From assembly GCA_003838145.1 (NCBI GenBank), contig QYZZ01000108.1:1-49326 (forward strand): a stretch of DNA of 49,326 nucleotides. Reading direction: 5' to 3'. The notes below the pieces were generated by a model. The model did not search any database and had not been told where the DNA came from. It saw nothing but the letters and a program-made list of their open reading frames with translations. A program made the translations under genes and the position numbers. Shown one piece after another: positions 9,787 through 18,238 of this stretch (position 1 is the first letter of the stretch; every line of letters starts with the position of its first letter). The DNA comes from Tindallia sp. MSAO_Bac2. Its GTDB lineage: Bacteria > Bacillota > Clostridia > Peptostreptococcales > Tindalliaceae.

Positions 9787-11001
9787 TTATTCGGTGTCAA
9801 TCAGTATCGTTCTGCTTTCAGAATCCCAGTGAGTTCTTGCTCCAAAAGCTTCTACCAATAATCTTGAATGAATCATGGTACGTCCATTAACGATTTTTGT
9901 AGGATAAAACAAATTAACACTTCTACCATTTACCAAAGCATATTCAGTTCCCACCGGAACTGTCATGTCCACGTCTCCAACCGTTCCAACTGCAGCTCTT
10001 TCCACAGGATCCCATGATATCTCACCACCCATGGCTTCAATAACTGCTCTTAGTGGAATCCTTGTACATCCTTCTTCTGTTATTGGTGGCTGGTCCATAT
10101 CGATACATTCACCGTTTACGCTCATGGATATTTCGCCAGTCTCACGGCTGCGAACAATACACTCTTCCGGTACAGCTGGTCTTGGTACTGGAATAGAACC
10201 AAAGTCAACCCACTGCAAATGTTCCAGTTCCTGAAGGTCCATTTCGCTCCTTAATGGATTGTTACGTAGATCCAGTCCCCTCAGATTTGGTATGGTAGTT
10301 AATGGTTCAATATCACTAACGCTATTATCAGCGATATACAATGTGTGAAGCTTTTGCATATTTGCCAAAGGCAATACACTGCTTATATTGTTATTGCTGA
10401 CATTTAAAACAGTAAGATTATTCAGGTTCGCTAAGGGTCTTATATTTGAAATGTTATTTCCGTGCAGGAACAAGCGATTCAGTTTTGTTAAATTCCTTAA
10501 AGGAGTCAGATCCGTAACCCGACTGTTGGAGATAACCAGGCTTTCAAGATTAGTAAGTCCTTCCAGCGGAGAAAGATCCGAAACATGACTTCCTCTGATT
10601 TCAAGCCGCTGAAGATTTTTTAATTCAGCCAGAGGGCTTAAGTCACTGGCATTTGACTGCTGTACCACCAGATTTCTCAGTTCGTTTAGTTCTGCGACCG
10701 GGCTTAAATCATCGACACCACTGCACAGAGCCAACCTTCTTAAATTTTTAAGGTGCTGTACACCTTCCAATGTTACCACCTGGTAACGGCAGAGCATTCA
10801 TGTGGTAGTATCAACGGTTCTTAAATCCTCAACATCTTCAGGCATAATAGGACCTTCCGGTTTTCCAATTTCTCTTCGAATAAAGCGCTCCAGCGCTTCA
10901 TCCTGAAATCGGATTTCATCACTGGAAAAGGCTGAAATTGTTGTAACTAATAACATCAGAAGTGAAATTACCATGAAAACTGATATAGTTCTTTTCGCCA
11001 T
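9787..11001 (-). CDS. Secreted leucine-rich-repeat protein with in-frame UGA (possible selenoprotein) and copper-amine-oxidase-N-type C-terminal domain
   Basis: Reading from ATG 11001 (AGGAGGGG just upstream) gives 404 residues if UGA at 10800-10798, codon 68, is translated. Residues 1-25 are a signal peptide (MAKRTISVFM start). Residues 26-67 are the N-terminal cap usual for internalin-like clostridial LRR proteins (FQDEALERFIRREIGKPEG). Immediately after the UGA come MLC, then TLEGVQHLKNL and about seven 22-residue LRRs (pattern DLSPLxxLxNLxxL), then a beta domain of about 110 residues like the copper amine oxidase N-terminal domain seen in many surface proteins. Both halves lie in one frame with no gap and the downstream half has no signal peptide, so it cannot be an independent secreted protein. 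The UGA forms a U-M-L-C motif and is followed by a perfect hairpin. Either this is a selenoprotein or a nonsense mutation split the gene. Role unknown; probably cell-surface. Confidence 0.8.
10772..10800 (-). promoter_or_regulatory. Candidate bacterial SECIS hairpin after UGA codon 68 of the LRR gene
   Basis: On the minus strand the UGA (10800-10798) is followed by 10 bases and then GTTACC-AGGT-GGTAAC (10787-10772), a perfect 6-bp stem with an AGGU loop. Bacterial SECIS hairpins sit at about this distance from UGA and carry a G-U in the loop that SelB reads. This is seen in the sequence; the function is inferred. Confidence 0.45.
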
Positions 11002-11050
11002 AGTCTCCCCTCCTATAAATAGGTAGATATCTCTTAGTCCTTTCATTTAC

Positions 11051-11079
11051 AGTATACCCTATTTTGTCTGACTTTTCTA
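11051..11079 (-). promoter_or_regulatory. Candidate promoter of the LRR gene
   Basis: On the minus strand TATACT (11056-11051) is a good -10 box, 49 bases before the start codon at 11001. TAGAAA (11079-11074), 17 bases upstream of it, is a weak -35 (4 of 6). Confidence 0.45.
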
Positions 11080-11184
11080 CTAATTACATACCGTTTAATC
11101 TTTTTTTAACATTTACCCGTTATTGCTTTTCCAAAAATAATTAACTGCCGATATATGATATTCCATCACAAATAATTCAATTTT

Positions 11185-11218
11185 AAAGCCGGTCCTTCCT
11201 TATGGAAAGACCGGCTTT
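11185..11218. terminator. Intrinsic terminator at the end of the trp operon
   Basis: AAAGCCGGT (11185-11193) pairs with ACCGGCTTT (11210-11218), extended inwards by CCTTCC/GGAAAG with one mismatch and a TTAT loop. It follows the trpA stop codon directly on the minus strand. The T-run is longer on the plus strand, so it may work in both directions. Confidence 0.75.
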
Positions 11219-12013
11219 TTATTGGTCTAATGCACTTCTCAGTTCAACCACAAACTTTAAGGCTTCTGAAAAATCAGACCCATTTCTCAGGTCTTCTTCA
11301 ATTTTTTCCACCAAAGCGCTCCCCACTATAAATCCATCAGCTAAATCCCGTATTTCTGCAACCATTTCAGGAGAAGAGATACCAAATCCAAGTGCTGTCG
11401 GACAGTTGGACTCGCCCCTTACCATAGACATAAAATCCTGTAAATCCTCCGAGAGAGAAGTTCTGGAGCCGGTAACGCCTCTGGAAGCAATACAGTACAG
11501 AAATCCTTCTGCATTTTCTGCGATTTCTTTAATCCGTGTACCAGAGGTAGGTGCCACCAGTCGTATTTCCGTTATGGGTAACGGTGATAGGGCATGGCCT
11601 TCAAAAAACCTGGCTTCCTTTGGTAAATCAGGAATAATCACAGCATCCAGACCAGCTTCCTCAGCACGTTTTCCAAAAAGATCCCATCCGTATTGCAGCA
11701 AACTATTCACATAGCCCAGGCATACCAATGGCAACTCAGTTTTTTTCCTGATTTCCGCCACCATCTCCAGATAACGATCCGTATCCATTCCTTTGTCCAA
11801 AGCACGGCTGGCAGCCCGTTGAAGAACAGGACCGTCTGCCAGCGGATCCGAATAAGGCAAACCCAGCTCAATAATATCGGCTCCTGCTTTTTCAAGCTCC
11901 GACACCAGTTGAATGGTGGTATTCATGTCCGGATCACCAGCCGTAATGAAAGGAATGAGGGCTTTTTTGCCATTTTCTTTTAGTAATTTAAATCGATTAT
12001 CCAATCGTTTCAT
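11219..12013 (-). CDS. trpA: Tryptophan synthase alpha subunit
   Basis: Cleaves indole-3-glycerol phosphate to indole and glyceraldehyde-3-phosphate and passes indole to TrpB. It has 264 residues, the usual length. Visible are the N-terminal [12 protein letters not shown], catalytic Glu in [17 protein letters not shown] with its Asp (the two catalytic acids of the family), YVNSLLQYG, and the phosphate-binding [11 protein letters not shown] and [10 protein letters not shown] loops near the C terminus. It is the last gene of the operon: its ATG overlaps the end of trpB by four bases (ATGA), so translation is coupled, and a terminator follows within a few bases. Confidence 0.98.
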   Translation of the reverse strand: MKRLDNRFKLLKENGKKALIPFITAGDPDMNTTIQLVSELEKAGADIIELGLPYSDPLADGPVLQRAASRALDKGMDTDRYLEMVAEIRKKTELPLVCLGYVNSLLQYGWDLFGKRAEEAGLDAVIIPDLPKEARFFEGHALSPLPITEIRLVAPTSGTRIKEIAENAEGFLYCIASRGVTGSRTSLSEDLQDFMSMVRGESNCPTALGFGISSPEMVAEIRDLADGFIVGSALVEKIEEDLRNGSDFSEALKFVVELRSALDQ

Positions 12014-13221
12014 GCTTTTCCCTCGCTTTCCATAATGGTGTGTATGTCCTTATCGCCTCTTCCAGACAGATTCATCACTATGATTTGCTCCTGTGACATG
12101 GATGGAGCCATTTTTATTACCTGTGCTAATGCGTGCGAGCTTTCCAAAGCCGGAATAATACCCTCACTTCGGGTAAGCAAGTGAAACGCTTCAACAGACT
12201 CCTGGTCAGTAACCGCTTCATACCTACCTCTGCCTGAATCATGCAAATAAGCATGTTCCGGGCCAATTCCCGGATAATCAAGACCAGCAGATATCGAATG
12301 AACCGGTTCAATCCCACCTTGCTTATTCTGCATTAAATAGGTTAGCATTCCATGGATAACACCAACACTGCCACAATTAAGAGCTGCTGCATGCTGCCCG
12401 GTATCCAGGCCAAGCCCCGCAGCTTCTACTCCCACTATGTCAACGGTATGATCCTCAATAAAAGGATGAAAAAGTCCAATGGCGTTGCTTCCGCCGCCGA
12501 CACATGCTACCACCGCATCCGGCAACATGCCTTCCTGCTGCAAAATCTGTTTTTTTGCTTCCAAACCAATCACCCTTTGAAAATTTCGGACCATGACCGG
12601 GTAAGGGTGGGGACCTACCACAGAGCCAATGATATAGTGGGTGTCTTCCACCCGGGCAATCCAGTCTCTGATCGCTTCATTAGTGGCATCCTTCAAAGTG
12701 CCTGTACCAGCATCGACTGAGTGTACACGAGCACCCAGTATTTTCATTTTGTATACATTCTGCGCCTGTCGCCTTATATCTTCCGCTCCCATAAAGACAT
12801 CGCATTCCAGCCCCATTTTAGCGGAGATAGTGGCTGCCGCAACGCCATGCTGACCGGCGCCAGTCTCTGCAATAATTCTGTTCTTGCCCATTCTTTTTGC
12901 CAGTAATGCCTGCCCAATAACATTATTAATTTTATGAGATCCTGTATGATTCAAATCTTCTCTTTTTAGATATATTTTTGCACCACTAAGTTTTTTTGTC
13001 AGATTCTCCGCAAAATATAGTGGAGTCTCCCGGCCAGCATACTGTTTAAGAAGTTCATCCAACTCCTTTAAAAAAGAAGGATCAGCATATGCCTTTTTCA
13101 ACTCTTCTTCCAGCTCCATTAATGCACTCATTAAAGTCTCCGGGGCATATTGTCCGCCAAATATTCCAAACCGATCCTCCAAAACCATATCATCCATTGC
13201 GTTTTTAACCATGGCATTCAT
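12010..13221 (-). CDS. trpB: Tryptophan synthase beta subunit
   Basis: PLP enzyme condensing indole and serine to tryptophan. The 403-residue chain is the TrpB1 type that partners Trp[15 protein letters not shown] is the family N-terminal block. The PLP lysine is in [10 protein letters not shown], with the phosphate-binding glycine loop [10 protein letters not shown] and the catalytic Glu in [11 protein letters not shown]. It lies between trpF and trpA with ATGA-type overlaps on both sides, consistent with one coupled translation unit. Confidence 0.98.
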   Translation of the reverse strand: MNAMVKNAMDDMVLEDRFGIFGGQYAPETLMSALMELEEELKKAYADPSFLKELDELLKQYAGRETPLYFAENLTKKLSGAKIYLKREDLNHTGSHKINNVIGQALLAKRMGKNRIIAETGAGQHGVAAATISAKMGLECDVFMGAEDIRRQAQNVYKMKILGARVHSVDAGTGTLKDATNEAIRDWIARVEDTHYIIGSVVGPHPYPVMVRNFQRVIGLEAKKQILQQEGMLPDAVVACVGGGSNAIGLFHPFIEDHTVDIVGVEAAGLGLDTGQHAAALNCGSVGVIHGMLTYLMQNKQGGIEPVHSISAGLDYPGIGPEHAYLHDSGRGRYEAVTDQESVEAFHLLTRSEGIIPALESSHALAQVIKMAPSMSQEQIIVMNLSGRGDKDIHTIMESEGKA

Positions 13222-13835
13222 TTGTTCACGCTCCTAACCTTCTCTATTACTTCACAGATTTTCACTTCAGATTTTATTCCATTTTCCTCAACACCACTGC
13301 TAAGATCCACAATATCCGGCTCAACTGTTTCGATGGCTTCTTGGACATTATCAGCATTAAGGCCACCAGCCAGTATCAGTTTTCCTTTTACCGACAGATC
13401 GCGAACCCATTCCCAGGGAAACGTAACGCCATTTCCACCCCGGAGAGGACCGGAGGCGTCCAGCAAATATCCATCCACCAGGTACTCCTTCGTTTGCTCA
13501 AGGTCGCCGGGTTCCTTAATGGAGAAACTCTTCCAGACCTGATACCCTTCCTTTTTTATATTCGAGCAATAGTCCGGACTTTCATCTCCATGCAGCTGAA
13601 TAATATCCAAAGATACATGTTTCCCAATTTCCAAAAGTTCCGCAGCTGTTTTGTTTACAAACACACCAACCCTCAGAATGGATGCATCAAGTCTATTTAC
13701 AAGCTGAGCTGCCTGATCTGGCGTTACCTGTCTTTTGCTGGGAGCAAATACCAAACCCATATAATCCGGCTTTCCTTTCCGGATGCCTGACAATTCATCC
13801 ATTTTGCTGATACCGCATATCTTGACTGCCGTCAT
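13218..13835 (-). CDS. trpF: Phosphoribosylanthranilate isomerase
   Basis: Amadori rearrangement of PRA to CdRP, a (beta/alpha)8 enzyme. The 205 residues begin [12 protein letters not shown], carrying the catalytic Cys of the KICG motif. The phosphate site [10 protein letters not shown] and a catalytic Asp in LLDASG are present, and the chain ends with the family's [21 protein letters not shown] precedes the ATG, which overlaps the trpC stop by four bases (ATGA). It is a stand-alone TrpF, not fused to TrpC as in enterics. Confidence 0.97.
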   Translation of the reverse strand: MTAVKICGISKMDELSGIRKGKPDYMGLVFAPSKRQVTPDQAAQLVNRLDASILRVGVFVNKTAAELLEIGKHVSLDIIQLHGDESPDYCSNIKKEGYQVWKSFSIKEPGDLEQTKEYLVDGYLLDASGPLRGGNGVTFPWEWVRDLSVKGKLILAGGLNADNVQEAIETVEPDIVDLSSGVEENGIKSEVKICEVIEKVRSVNK

Positions 13836-14647
13836 GACGCTTCTCCTCTCAGTTTTCTTAACGCATCACCCGGAAAGCGATTCGTGACAATGCTTTCTCC
13901 AACCAGAACCCCTGAAGCGCCATAGCCTTTGACTATCTGACAATCCTGGAAGGTTTTGATGCCACTTTCACTGATCATGTGAATTCCCCTGGGAATATCA
14001 TGACTCAGTTTTTCCGTTGTCGTTAAATCAACCTGCATGGTTTTTAAGTTCCGGTTATTTATGCCAATAAAGTCAACTTCAGGTTGCAGGCTTAAGGACT
14101 TAACCCGTTCCAATTCTTCTTTATTATGAACCTCCAATAAGCACTGTAAATTTAACTGACGGGCTGTCTGATGAAAGGTCTTCAATTCCTGATCTGATAA
14201 AGCAGCTGCAATCAAAAGAATAATATCTGCTTTCATTTCTTTGCTCTGATAAATCTGGTAAGTGCTTATAATAAAATCCTTTCTTAAGACCGGTAAATGA
14301 ACAGCCTGTTTTACTTCTGAAAAGTCATCGAAGGAACCTTTAAAATAGCTTGGTTCTGTTAAAACAGATATGGCTGCAGCACCTGCTTCCTGATATATTT
14401 TAGCCAGATCACCAGGGTTTTCTATCTCACACAACATCCCTTTGGATGGAGATGCTCTTTTTATTTCTGCGATGATGGCAGGAGTTTCCTTTTCTTTTGT
14501 TTTTTCTATTAACTGGGGTAGTAGTTTTATTGGTGCTTTTTGGAGTAGTTCATGCTTTTCCATTTTTTCAACCAATATATTCATAGGAACAGCATCCTGT
14601 TGAATCTGCAAATTATGTCTGGTTTTATCTATTATTGTTTTCAGCAT
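13832..14647 (-). CDS. trpC: Indole-3-glycerol phosphate synthase
   Basis: Ring closure and decarboxylation of CdRP to indole-3-glycerol phosphate. It has 271 residues with the family blocks: AEIKRASPSKGML (catalytic Lys), VLTEPSYFKGS, LRKDFIIS (second catalytic Lys), LLEVHNKEEL (Glu), FIGINNRNL and the C-terminal phosphate loop GVLVGESIV. The N-terminal 60 residues form the usual extra helix. Its ATG lies within the last codons of trpD, a 7-base overlap. Confidence 0.98.
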   Translation of the reverse strand: MLKTIIDKTRHNLQIQQDAVPMNILVEKMEKHELLQKAPIKLLPQLIEKTKEKETPAIIAEIKRASPSKGMLCEIENPGDLAKIYQEAGAAAISVLTEPSYFKGSFDDFSEVKQAVHLPVLRKDFIISTYQIYQSKEMKADIILLIAAALSDQELKTFHQTARQLNLQCLLEVHNKEELERVKSLSLQPEVDFIGINNRNLKTMQVDLTTTEKLSHDIPRGIHMISESGIKTFQDCQIVKGYGASGVLVGESIVTNRFPGDALRKLRGEAS

Positions 14648-15675
14648 GCCATTTCCCCTACCCTTTTATGATTCGTGCGCATCAGCTCATAGAACTCTAA
14701 CGCCCTGCCGTCATCAATGATTTCTGCAGCTTTCAAAACACCTTCCTGAAGATTTCTGGCAATGCCGGCAACATAAAGTACGGCTCCGGCATTGAGGAGA
14801 ACAATAGAACGGCTTCCATCCCGTTTCCCTTGCAATACCTGTTGTATTTTTATTGCGTTTTCTTCAGGACCGCTTCCTTCCAGCTCGCCCTGGCCGACCA
14901 ATTCCAACCCCAGTTTCTCCGGCTGGATGGTATATTCCAGAATTTCTCCATCTTTCACTTCGCACACATAAGAATCGCCAGTAACCGTTAGTTCATCCAA
15001 CCCATCAGAACCATGTACGATCATGGCATGTTTAACGCCTAATTCCATTAATGCTTCGGCCATCGGTCTGACCAGAGCAACATCGTAAACCCCCATTACC
15101 TGATGTTCTACGTTTCCAGGATTAACCAGCGGTCCCAGCATGTTAAATATACTTCTGAATCCGAGCATTTTCCTCACTCCGGCAGCATGTTTCATACAGG
15201 CGTGATAATCCGGTGCGAATAGAAAAGCCATTCCATAACGATGTAGTTTTCCCAATGCCTCTACCGGTTCCTGATGAATGGAAATCCCTAAAGCTTCCAG
15301 CACGTCAGCACTGCCAGACTTACTGGATACACTTCGGTTTCCATGCTTTAACACTTTCGCCCCGCCGGCAGCCGCCACCAGTGCAGCTGCAGTGGATACG
15401 TTAAATGTTTTTCCTCCATCTCCACCCGTTCCACAGGTGTCCACTGCGTCAGAACATGGATGAGGCAGTGCTTTGGCACGGCTCCGAATCACTTTCGCCG
15501 CCGCCACCAATTCTTCTACTGTTTCTCCTTTATGACGAAGTGCCGTTAAAAAAGCGGCCAGTTGTATCTCATGTACTTCCCCATCCATAATGGCGTTCAT
15601 GCTTTCTGTCATTTCGTCTGTATTTAAGGAATGGTTCTCCATTAGTTTTTCAATGATTCCCGTTATACTTTTCAT
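14641..15675 (-). CDS. trpD: Anthranilate phosphoribosyltransferase
   Basis: Transfers phosphoribose from PRPP to anthranilate. The 344 residues carry the PRPP-binding DTCGTGGDGGKTFNVST loop, KHGNRSVSSKSGSADVLEALG, and the FNMLGPLVNP block with the Arg-rich anthranilate site before it. It is a separate protein, not fused to TrpG. Its ATG overlaps the trpG stop by four bases. Confidence 0.98.
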   Translation of the reverse strand: MKSITGIIEKLMENHSLNTDEMTESMNAIMDGEVHEIQLAAFLTALRHKGETVEELVAAAKVIRSRAKALPHPCSDAVDTCGTGGDGGKTFNVSTAAALVAAAGGAKVLKHGNRSVSSKSGSADVLEALGISIHQEPVEALGKLHRYGMAFLFAPDYHACMKHAAGVRKMLGFRSIFNMLGPLVNPGNVEHQVMGVYDVALVRPMAEALMELGVKHAMIVHGSDGLDELTVTGDSYVCEVKDGEILEYTIQPEKLGLELVGQGELEGSGPEENAIKIQQVLQGKRDGSRSIVLLNAGAVLYVAGIARNLQEGVLKAAEIIDDGRALEFYELMRTNHKRVGEMAC

Positions 15676-16247
15676 GCTGCCTTCTCCTCTCTCAGGAAAT
15701 TTTTCAGGATTTCTTTACCATGCTCTGTTGCCAAGGATTCCGGGTGAAACTGAAGTCCGAAAATCGGATAATGCTTATGTTCCATTGCCATTATTTCTTT
15801 TTGATCCGTAAGAGCTGTTACCATCAGTTCAGGCGGCAATGCTTTCGGGCTTACCACCAGTGAATGATAACGAGTCGCCTGAAAAGCTTCGGGGATGCCT
15901 TTCAAAATTCCGCTATTCTTGTGGTAAATTTTGTCTGTTTTTCCATGAACCCTTCGGTTTGCATGAACAACTTTTCCGCCAAAGGCTTCTCCCATGGCCT
16001 GATGTCCCAGGCATATTCCCAAGGTTGGAATATGGGGGCCCAACTGACGAATGGCATCAATGGAAATGCCGGCATCGACGGGAAATCCCGGCCCGGGAGA
16101 TATAACCAGGTGAGAAGGCCCCATTCTTCTTAATTCTTCGACAGTAACAGCATTGTTTCGAATGACTTTTACCTCCGGATTTATCTCTCCGATGTACTGA
16201 AACAAGTTATAAGTAAAGGAATCATAGTTATCTAAAATAATAATCAT
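15672..16247 (-). CDS. trpG: Anthranilate synthase component II (glutamine amidotransferase)
   Basis: Supplies ammonia from glutamine to TrpE. A 191-residue class I amidotransferase with the triad visible: nucleophile Cys in LGICLGHQAMGEAFGG, and His/Glu in GLQFHPESLATEHG. The N-terminal IIILDNYDSFTYNLFQY is typical. In many Firmicutes TrpG/PabA also serves p-aminobenzoate synthesis; its place inside this operon points to tryptophan. Its ATG overlaps the end of trpE (ATGA). Confidence 0.97.
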   Translation of the reverse strand: MIIILDNYDSFTYNLFQYIGEINPEVKVIRNNAVTVEELRRMGPSHLVISPGPGFPVDAGISIDAIRQLGPHIPTLGICLGHQAMGEAFGGKVVHANRRVHGKTDKIYHKNSGILKGIPEAFQATRYHSLVVSPKALPPELMVTALTDQKEIMAMEHKHYPIFGLQFHPESLATEHGKEILKNFLREEKAA

Positions 16248-17728
16248 TGCGCTTTCTCCTCTCTTTCCTCATCTTCCACCAGAACCTGTAACATACCCTG
16301 GGCTTTTCGGTAGCTTTCCTGATACTCTGCCTCTGGGACAGAATCTTCAACAATTCCGGCACCCGCCTGCACGTACGCTTTCTGATCCTGAAACAGCACG
16401 CTCCGGATGGTGATGCATGTGTCCATGTGCCCGTTATAGCTGAAATATCCCACCGCCCCGCCGTAGGGCCCTCTTTTTACCGGCTCAAGCTCATCGATGA
16501 TTTCCATGGCTCGTATTTTGGGGGCTCCGGACAATGTTCCCGCCGGCAGGCAGGATGCCAGTGCGTCAAATGTGTTTGTGTTATTTCTTAGTTTTCCCTG
16601 AACCTCTGTGACCAGGTGCATTACATGAGAAAACTTTTTAACTACCATAAAGGGATCTACCTTAACACTTCCAAACTCCGAAACTCTTCCCACGTCGTTT
16701 CTGGCCAAATCCACCAACATAAGATGTTCTGCCTTTTCTTTTTCATCGGATGCCATTTCCGTTGCCAGGAGTTCATCTTCTTCCGTCGTTTTCCCCCTTG
16801 GCCTTGTTCCCGCTATAGGACAAGTCTCAATGGTGCCCTTGGTGCATTTAACCAACATTTCCGGCGAAGCGCCAACCAGCTGATAATCATCAAAGTCAAA
16901 GTAAAATAAATATGGCGAAGGGTTTAGATTTCTAAGCTTCCGATAAGTCTCGAAGGGAGCTGGTGCCGGTTCCACGCAGTAGCGTTGCGATAAGACCACC
17001 TGGAAAATATCACCATTTCGAATGTATTCTTTGGCCTTCAAGATTTTTTCCGAGAAACTGTCTTTCGTTTCTGTACTGCTAATGCTCCTGTTCTTATATT
17101 GACTGCCATGTTTTTCCATTTTTTTAACCACTGGCTGATGAATTGTTTCTTCCATTTGCTTTAGCTTTTGAACGGCTTTTCCATAGTTATGAAATAGGGA
17201 TCCCTTTGTTTCAGTTACCACCATCAACAGGATGGTCTGTCGGGCATGGTCAAAGGCCACTAACTGATTCATGATAAAAAAATCCGCGTCCGGCAGCTGT
17301 CGGTCGTCCTCTCCCGGTTCTCCCAGGTTTTCATACTGCCGAATCAAATCGTATCCCATGGTGCCAACAGCACCGCCGATAAAGTCCGGACCTTCTTCGA
17401 TGGGCGATGGAATTGCATCTCCCAGCATCTCTTTTAGATGATCCAGAACTTTCCCCTCCCCTTCTTCAATACAGCCGTCCCGATACGTCACTTTCCATTT
17501 CAGGCCATAAGATGTTAATCGTTTTTCCGGTTTACTGCCGATAAATGAATACCTTCCACGCCGGACACCATCGGCCACACTTTCCAATAAAAATGTGCCG
17601 CCTGGCTGCTGCAGTTTTTGGTATAAGGTGATGGGTGTTTCCGTATCTCCCGGCAATTCTGCAGTTACACAGACACGATGATTATTTTGGGCTTTCTTTT
17701 TATACGCTTCATAAGGCATGATTTTCAT
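16244..17728 (-). CDS. trpE: Anthranilate synthase component I
   Basis: First committed step of tryptophan synthesis, chorismate to anthranilate. The 494-residue protein keeps the tryptophan feedback site LLES near residue 49 (TFLLESV), so it should be inhibited by tryptophan. The catalytic chorismate-binding half has IFQVVLSQRY, LFYFDFDDYQLVGASPE, the CPIAGTRPRGKT lysine/threonine block, DLARNDVGRV, LPAGTLSGAPKIRAMEII and GPYGGAVGY. GGAGG lies eight bases before the start. It is the first gene after the T-box leader. Confidence 0.98.
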   Translation of the reverse strand: MKIMPYEAYKKKAQNNHRVCVTAELPGDTETPITLYQKLQQPGGTFLLESVADGVRRGRYSFIGSKPEKRLTSYGLKWKVTYRDGCIEEGEGKVLDHLKEMLGDAIPSPIEEGPDFIGGAVGTMGYDLIRQYENLGEPGEDDRQLPDADFFIMNQLVAFDHARQTILLMVVTETKGSLFHNYGKAVQKLKQMEETIHQPVVKKMEKHGSQYKNRSISSTETKDSFSEKILKAKEYIRNGDIFQVVLSQRYCVEPAPAPFETYRKLRNLNPSPYLFYFDFDDYQLVGASPEMLVKCTKGTIETCPIAGTRPRGKTTEEDELLATEMASDEKEKAEHLMLVDLARNDVGRVSEFGSVKVDPFMVVKKFSHVMHLVTEVQGKLRNNTNTFDALASCLPAGTLSGAPKIRAMEIIDELEPVKRGPYGGAVGYFSYNGHMDTCITIRSVLFQDQKAYVQAGAGIVEDSVPEAEYQESYRKAQGMLQVLVEDEEREEKAQ

Positions 17729-17750
17729 TTGTCATCCTCCTCTATTTTTC

Positions 17751-17796
17751 AAAAAAATAAACACATCGATCCCATCATAGGGACGATGTGTTTATT
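17751..17796 (-). terminator. Second (promoter-distal) T-box terminator
   Basis: AATAAACACATCG and TCCC pair with GGGA and CGATGTGTTTATT (one bulged T), with a short TATGAT loop, followed by seven T. It lies 22 bases before the trpE start codon. Confidence 0.88.
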
Positions 17797-17815
17797 AACA
17801 CTCGCGGTGCCACCC

Positions 17816-17862
17816 AGTTTAGACAATAATCCCCTTAACACTCTTGGCAGTTACTTTAGAAT
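17816..17862 (-). repeat. Partial duplication of the T-box stem III/antiterminator region
   Basis: The bases before T-box 2 (AAGAGTG, then ATTATTGTCTAAACTGGGTGG) repeat those before T-box 1 (AAGAGTG, then TTTAATCGTCTAACATGGGTGG) with similar spacing. Only the 3' part of the leader is repeated, not Stem I. Read directly from the sequence by comparison of the two modules. Confidence 0.75.
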
Positions 17863-17902
17863 AAAAAACGCACCCCATCCTAAAGTTAGGACGAAATGCG
17901 TT
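17863..17902 (-). terminator. First (promoter-proximal) T-box terminator
   Basis: AACGCATTTCGTCCTA (17902-17887) pairs over all 16 positions with TAGGATGGGGTGCGTT (17882-17867), counting G-U pairs, around an ACTT loop, and the transcript runs into TTTTTT. The 5' arm begins just after T-box 1, the usual arrangement for mutually exclusive antiterminator and terminator. Confidence 0.88.
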
Positions 17903-18156
17903 GATTCCGTGTTGCCACCCATGTTAGACGATTAAACCGTCTCACTCTTTACAGGTACGGAAGAATAAACCTTCGATACCCTGTCCTGTTAACGGTGGAC
18001 TTCCGGCCAACACTACTCCTTTCGTTTGGTGCGGCTTCTCCTGGAACCATTCAGCAACCTGACCGCCACCGGGCTTCCACCTTCCCCGGCTCGCTTTAGA
18101 CTTACAGTTGTTGCTTACTTTTTCCATTCACTGAATTTCTGTTGTTATTTCTGTCT

Positions 18157-18185
18157 ATCCTACACCCATAAATCAAATTTGTCAA
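18157..18185 (-). promoter_or_regulatory. trp operon promoter
   Basis: On the minus strand a perfect TTGACA (18185-18180) is followed after 17 bases by TAGGAT (18162-18157). Transcription would begin near 18150, giving a leader of about 420 bases before trpE. Confidence 0.85.
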
Positions 18186-18238
18186 GTGAATTCTGATTTT
18201 TTGTGGTTGTTTTGATGTTTGTAATTTTTTTCATTTTA

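Larger units (their letters stand above)
17751..18150 (-). promoter_or_regulatory. Tryptophan T-box leader with two tandem antiterminator/terminator modules
   Basis: The untranslated leader of trpE reads as a T-box riboswitch. A single long Stem I region spans about 18120-17990, with the distal block GGGGAAGGTGGAAGCCC and a TGG triplet at 18049-18047 in GAATGGTTC as candidate tryptophan specifier. Two T-box sequences follow: GGGTGGCAACACGG (17920-17907) and GGGTGGCACCGCGAG (17815-17801). Each contains UGGC, which would pair with a GCCA 3' end, as expected for tRNA-Trp with discriminator G. Each is followed by its own strong terminator. Uncharged tRNA-Trp should stabilise the antiterminators and allow trp transcription. 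The second module has no Stem I of its own. Confidence 0.9.

Noticed and set aside
9787-10797. The 336-residue ORF starting with ATG directly after the LRR UGA, taken as an independent gene.
   Set aside because: It is in the same frame as the upstream signal-peptide fragment, has no signal peptide or ribosome-binding site of its own, and begins in the middle of an LRR N-terminal cap. It is the second part of one gene.
17942-18127. A 61-residue ORF inside the trp leader (starts MEKVSNNCKS), which could suggest a leader peptide with Trp codons.
   Set aside because: It coincides with T-box Stem I, has no good ribosome-binding site, and its two Trp codons are not adjacent. T-box control explains the region.
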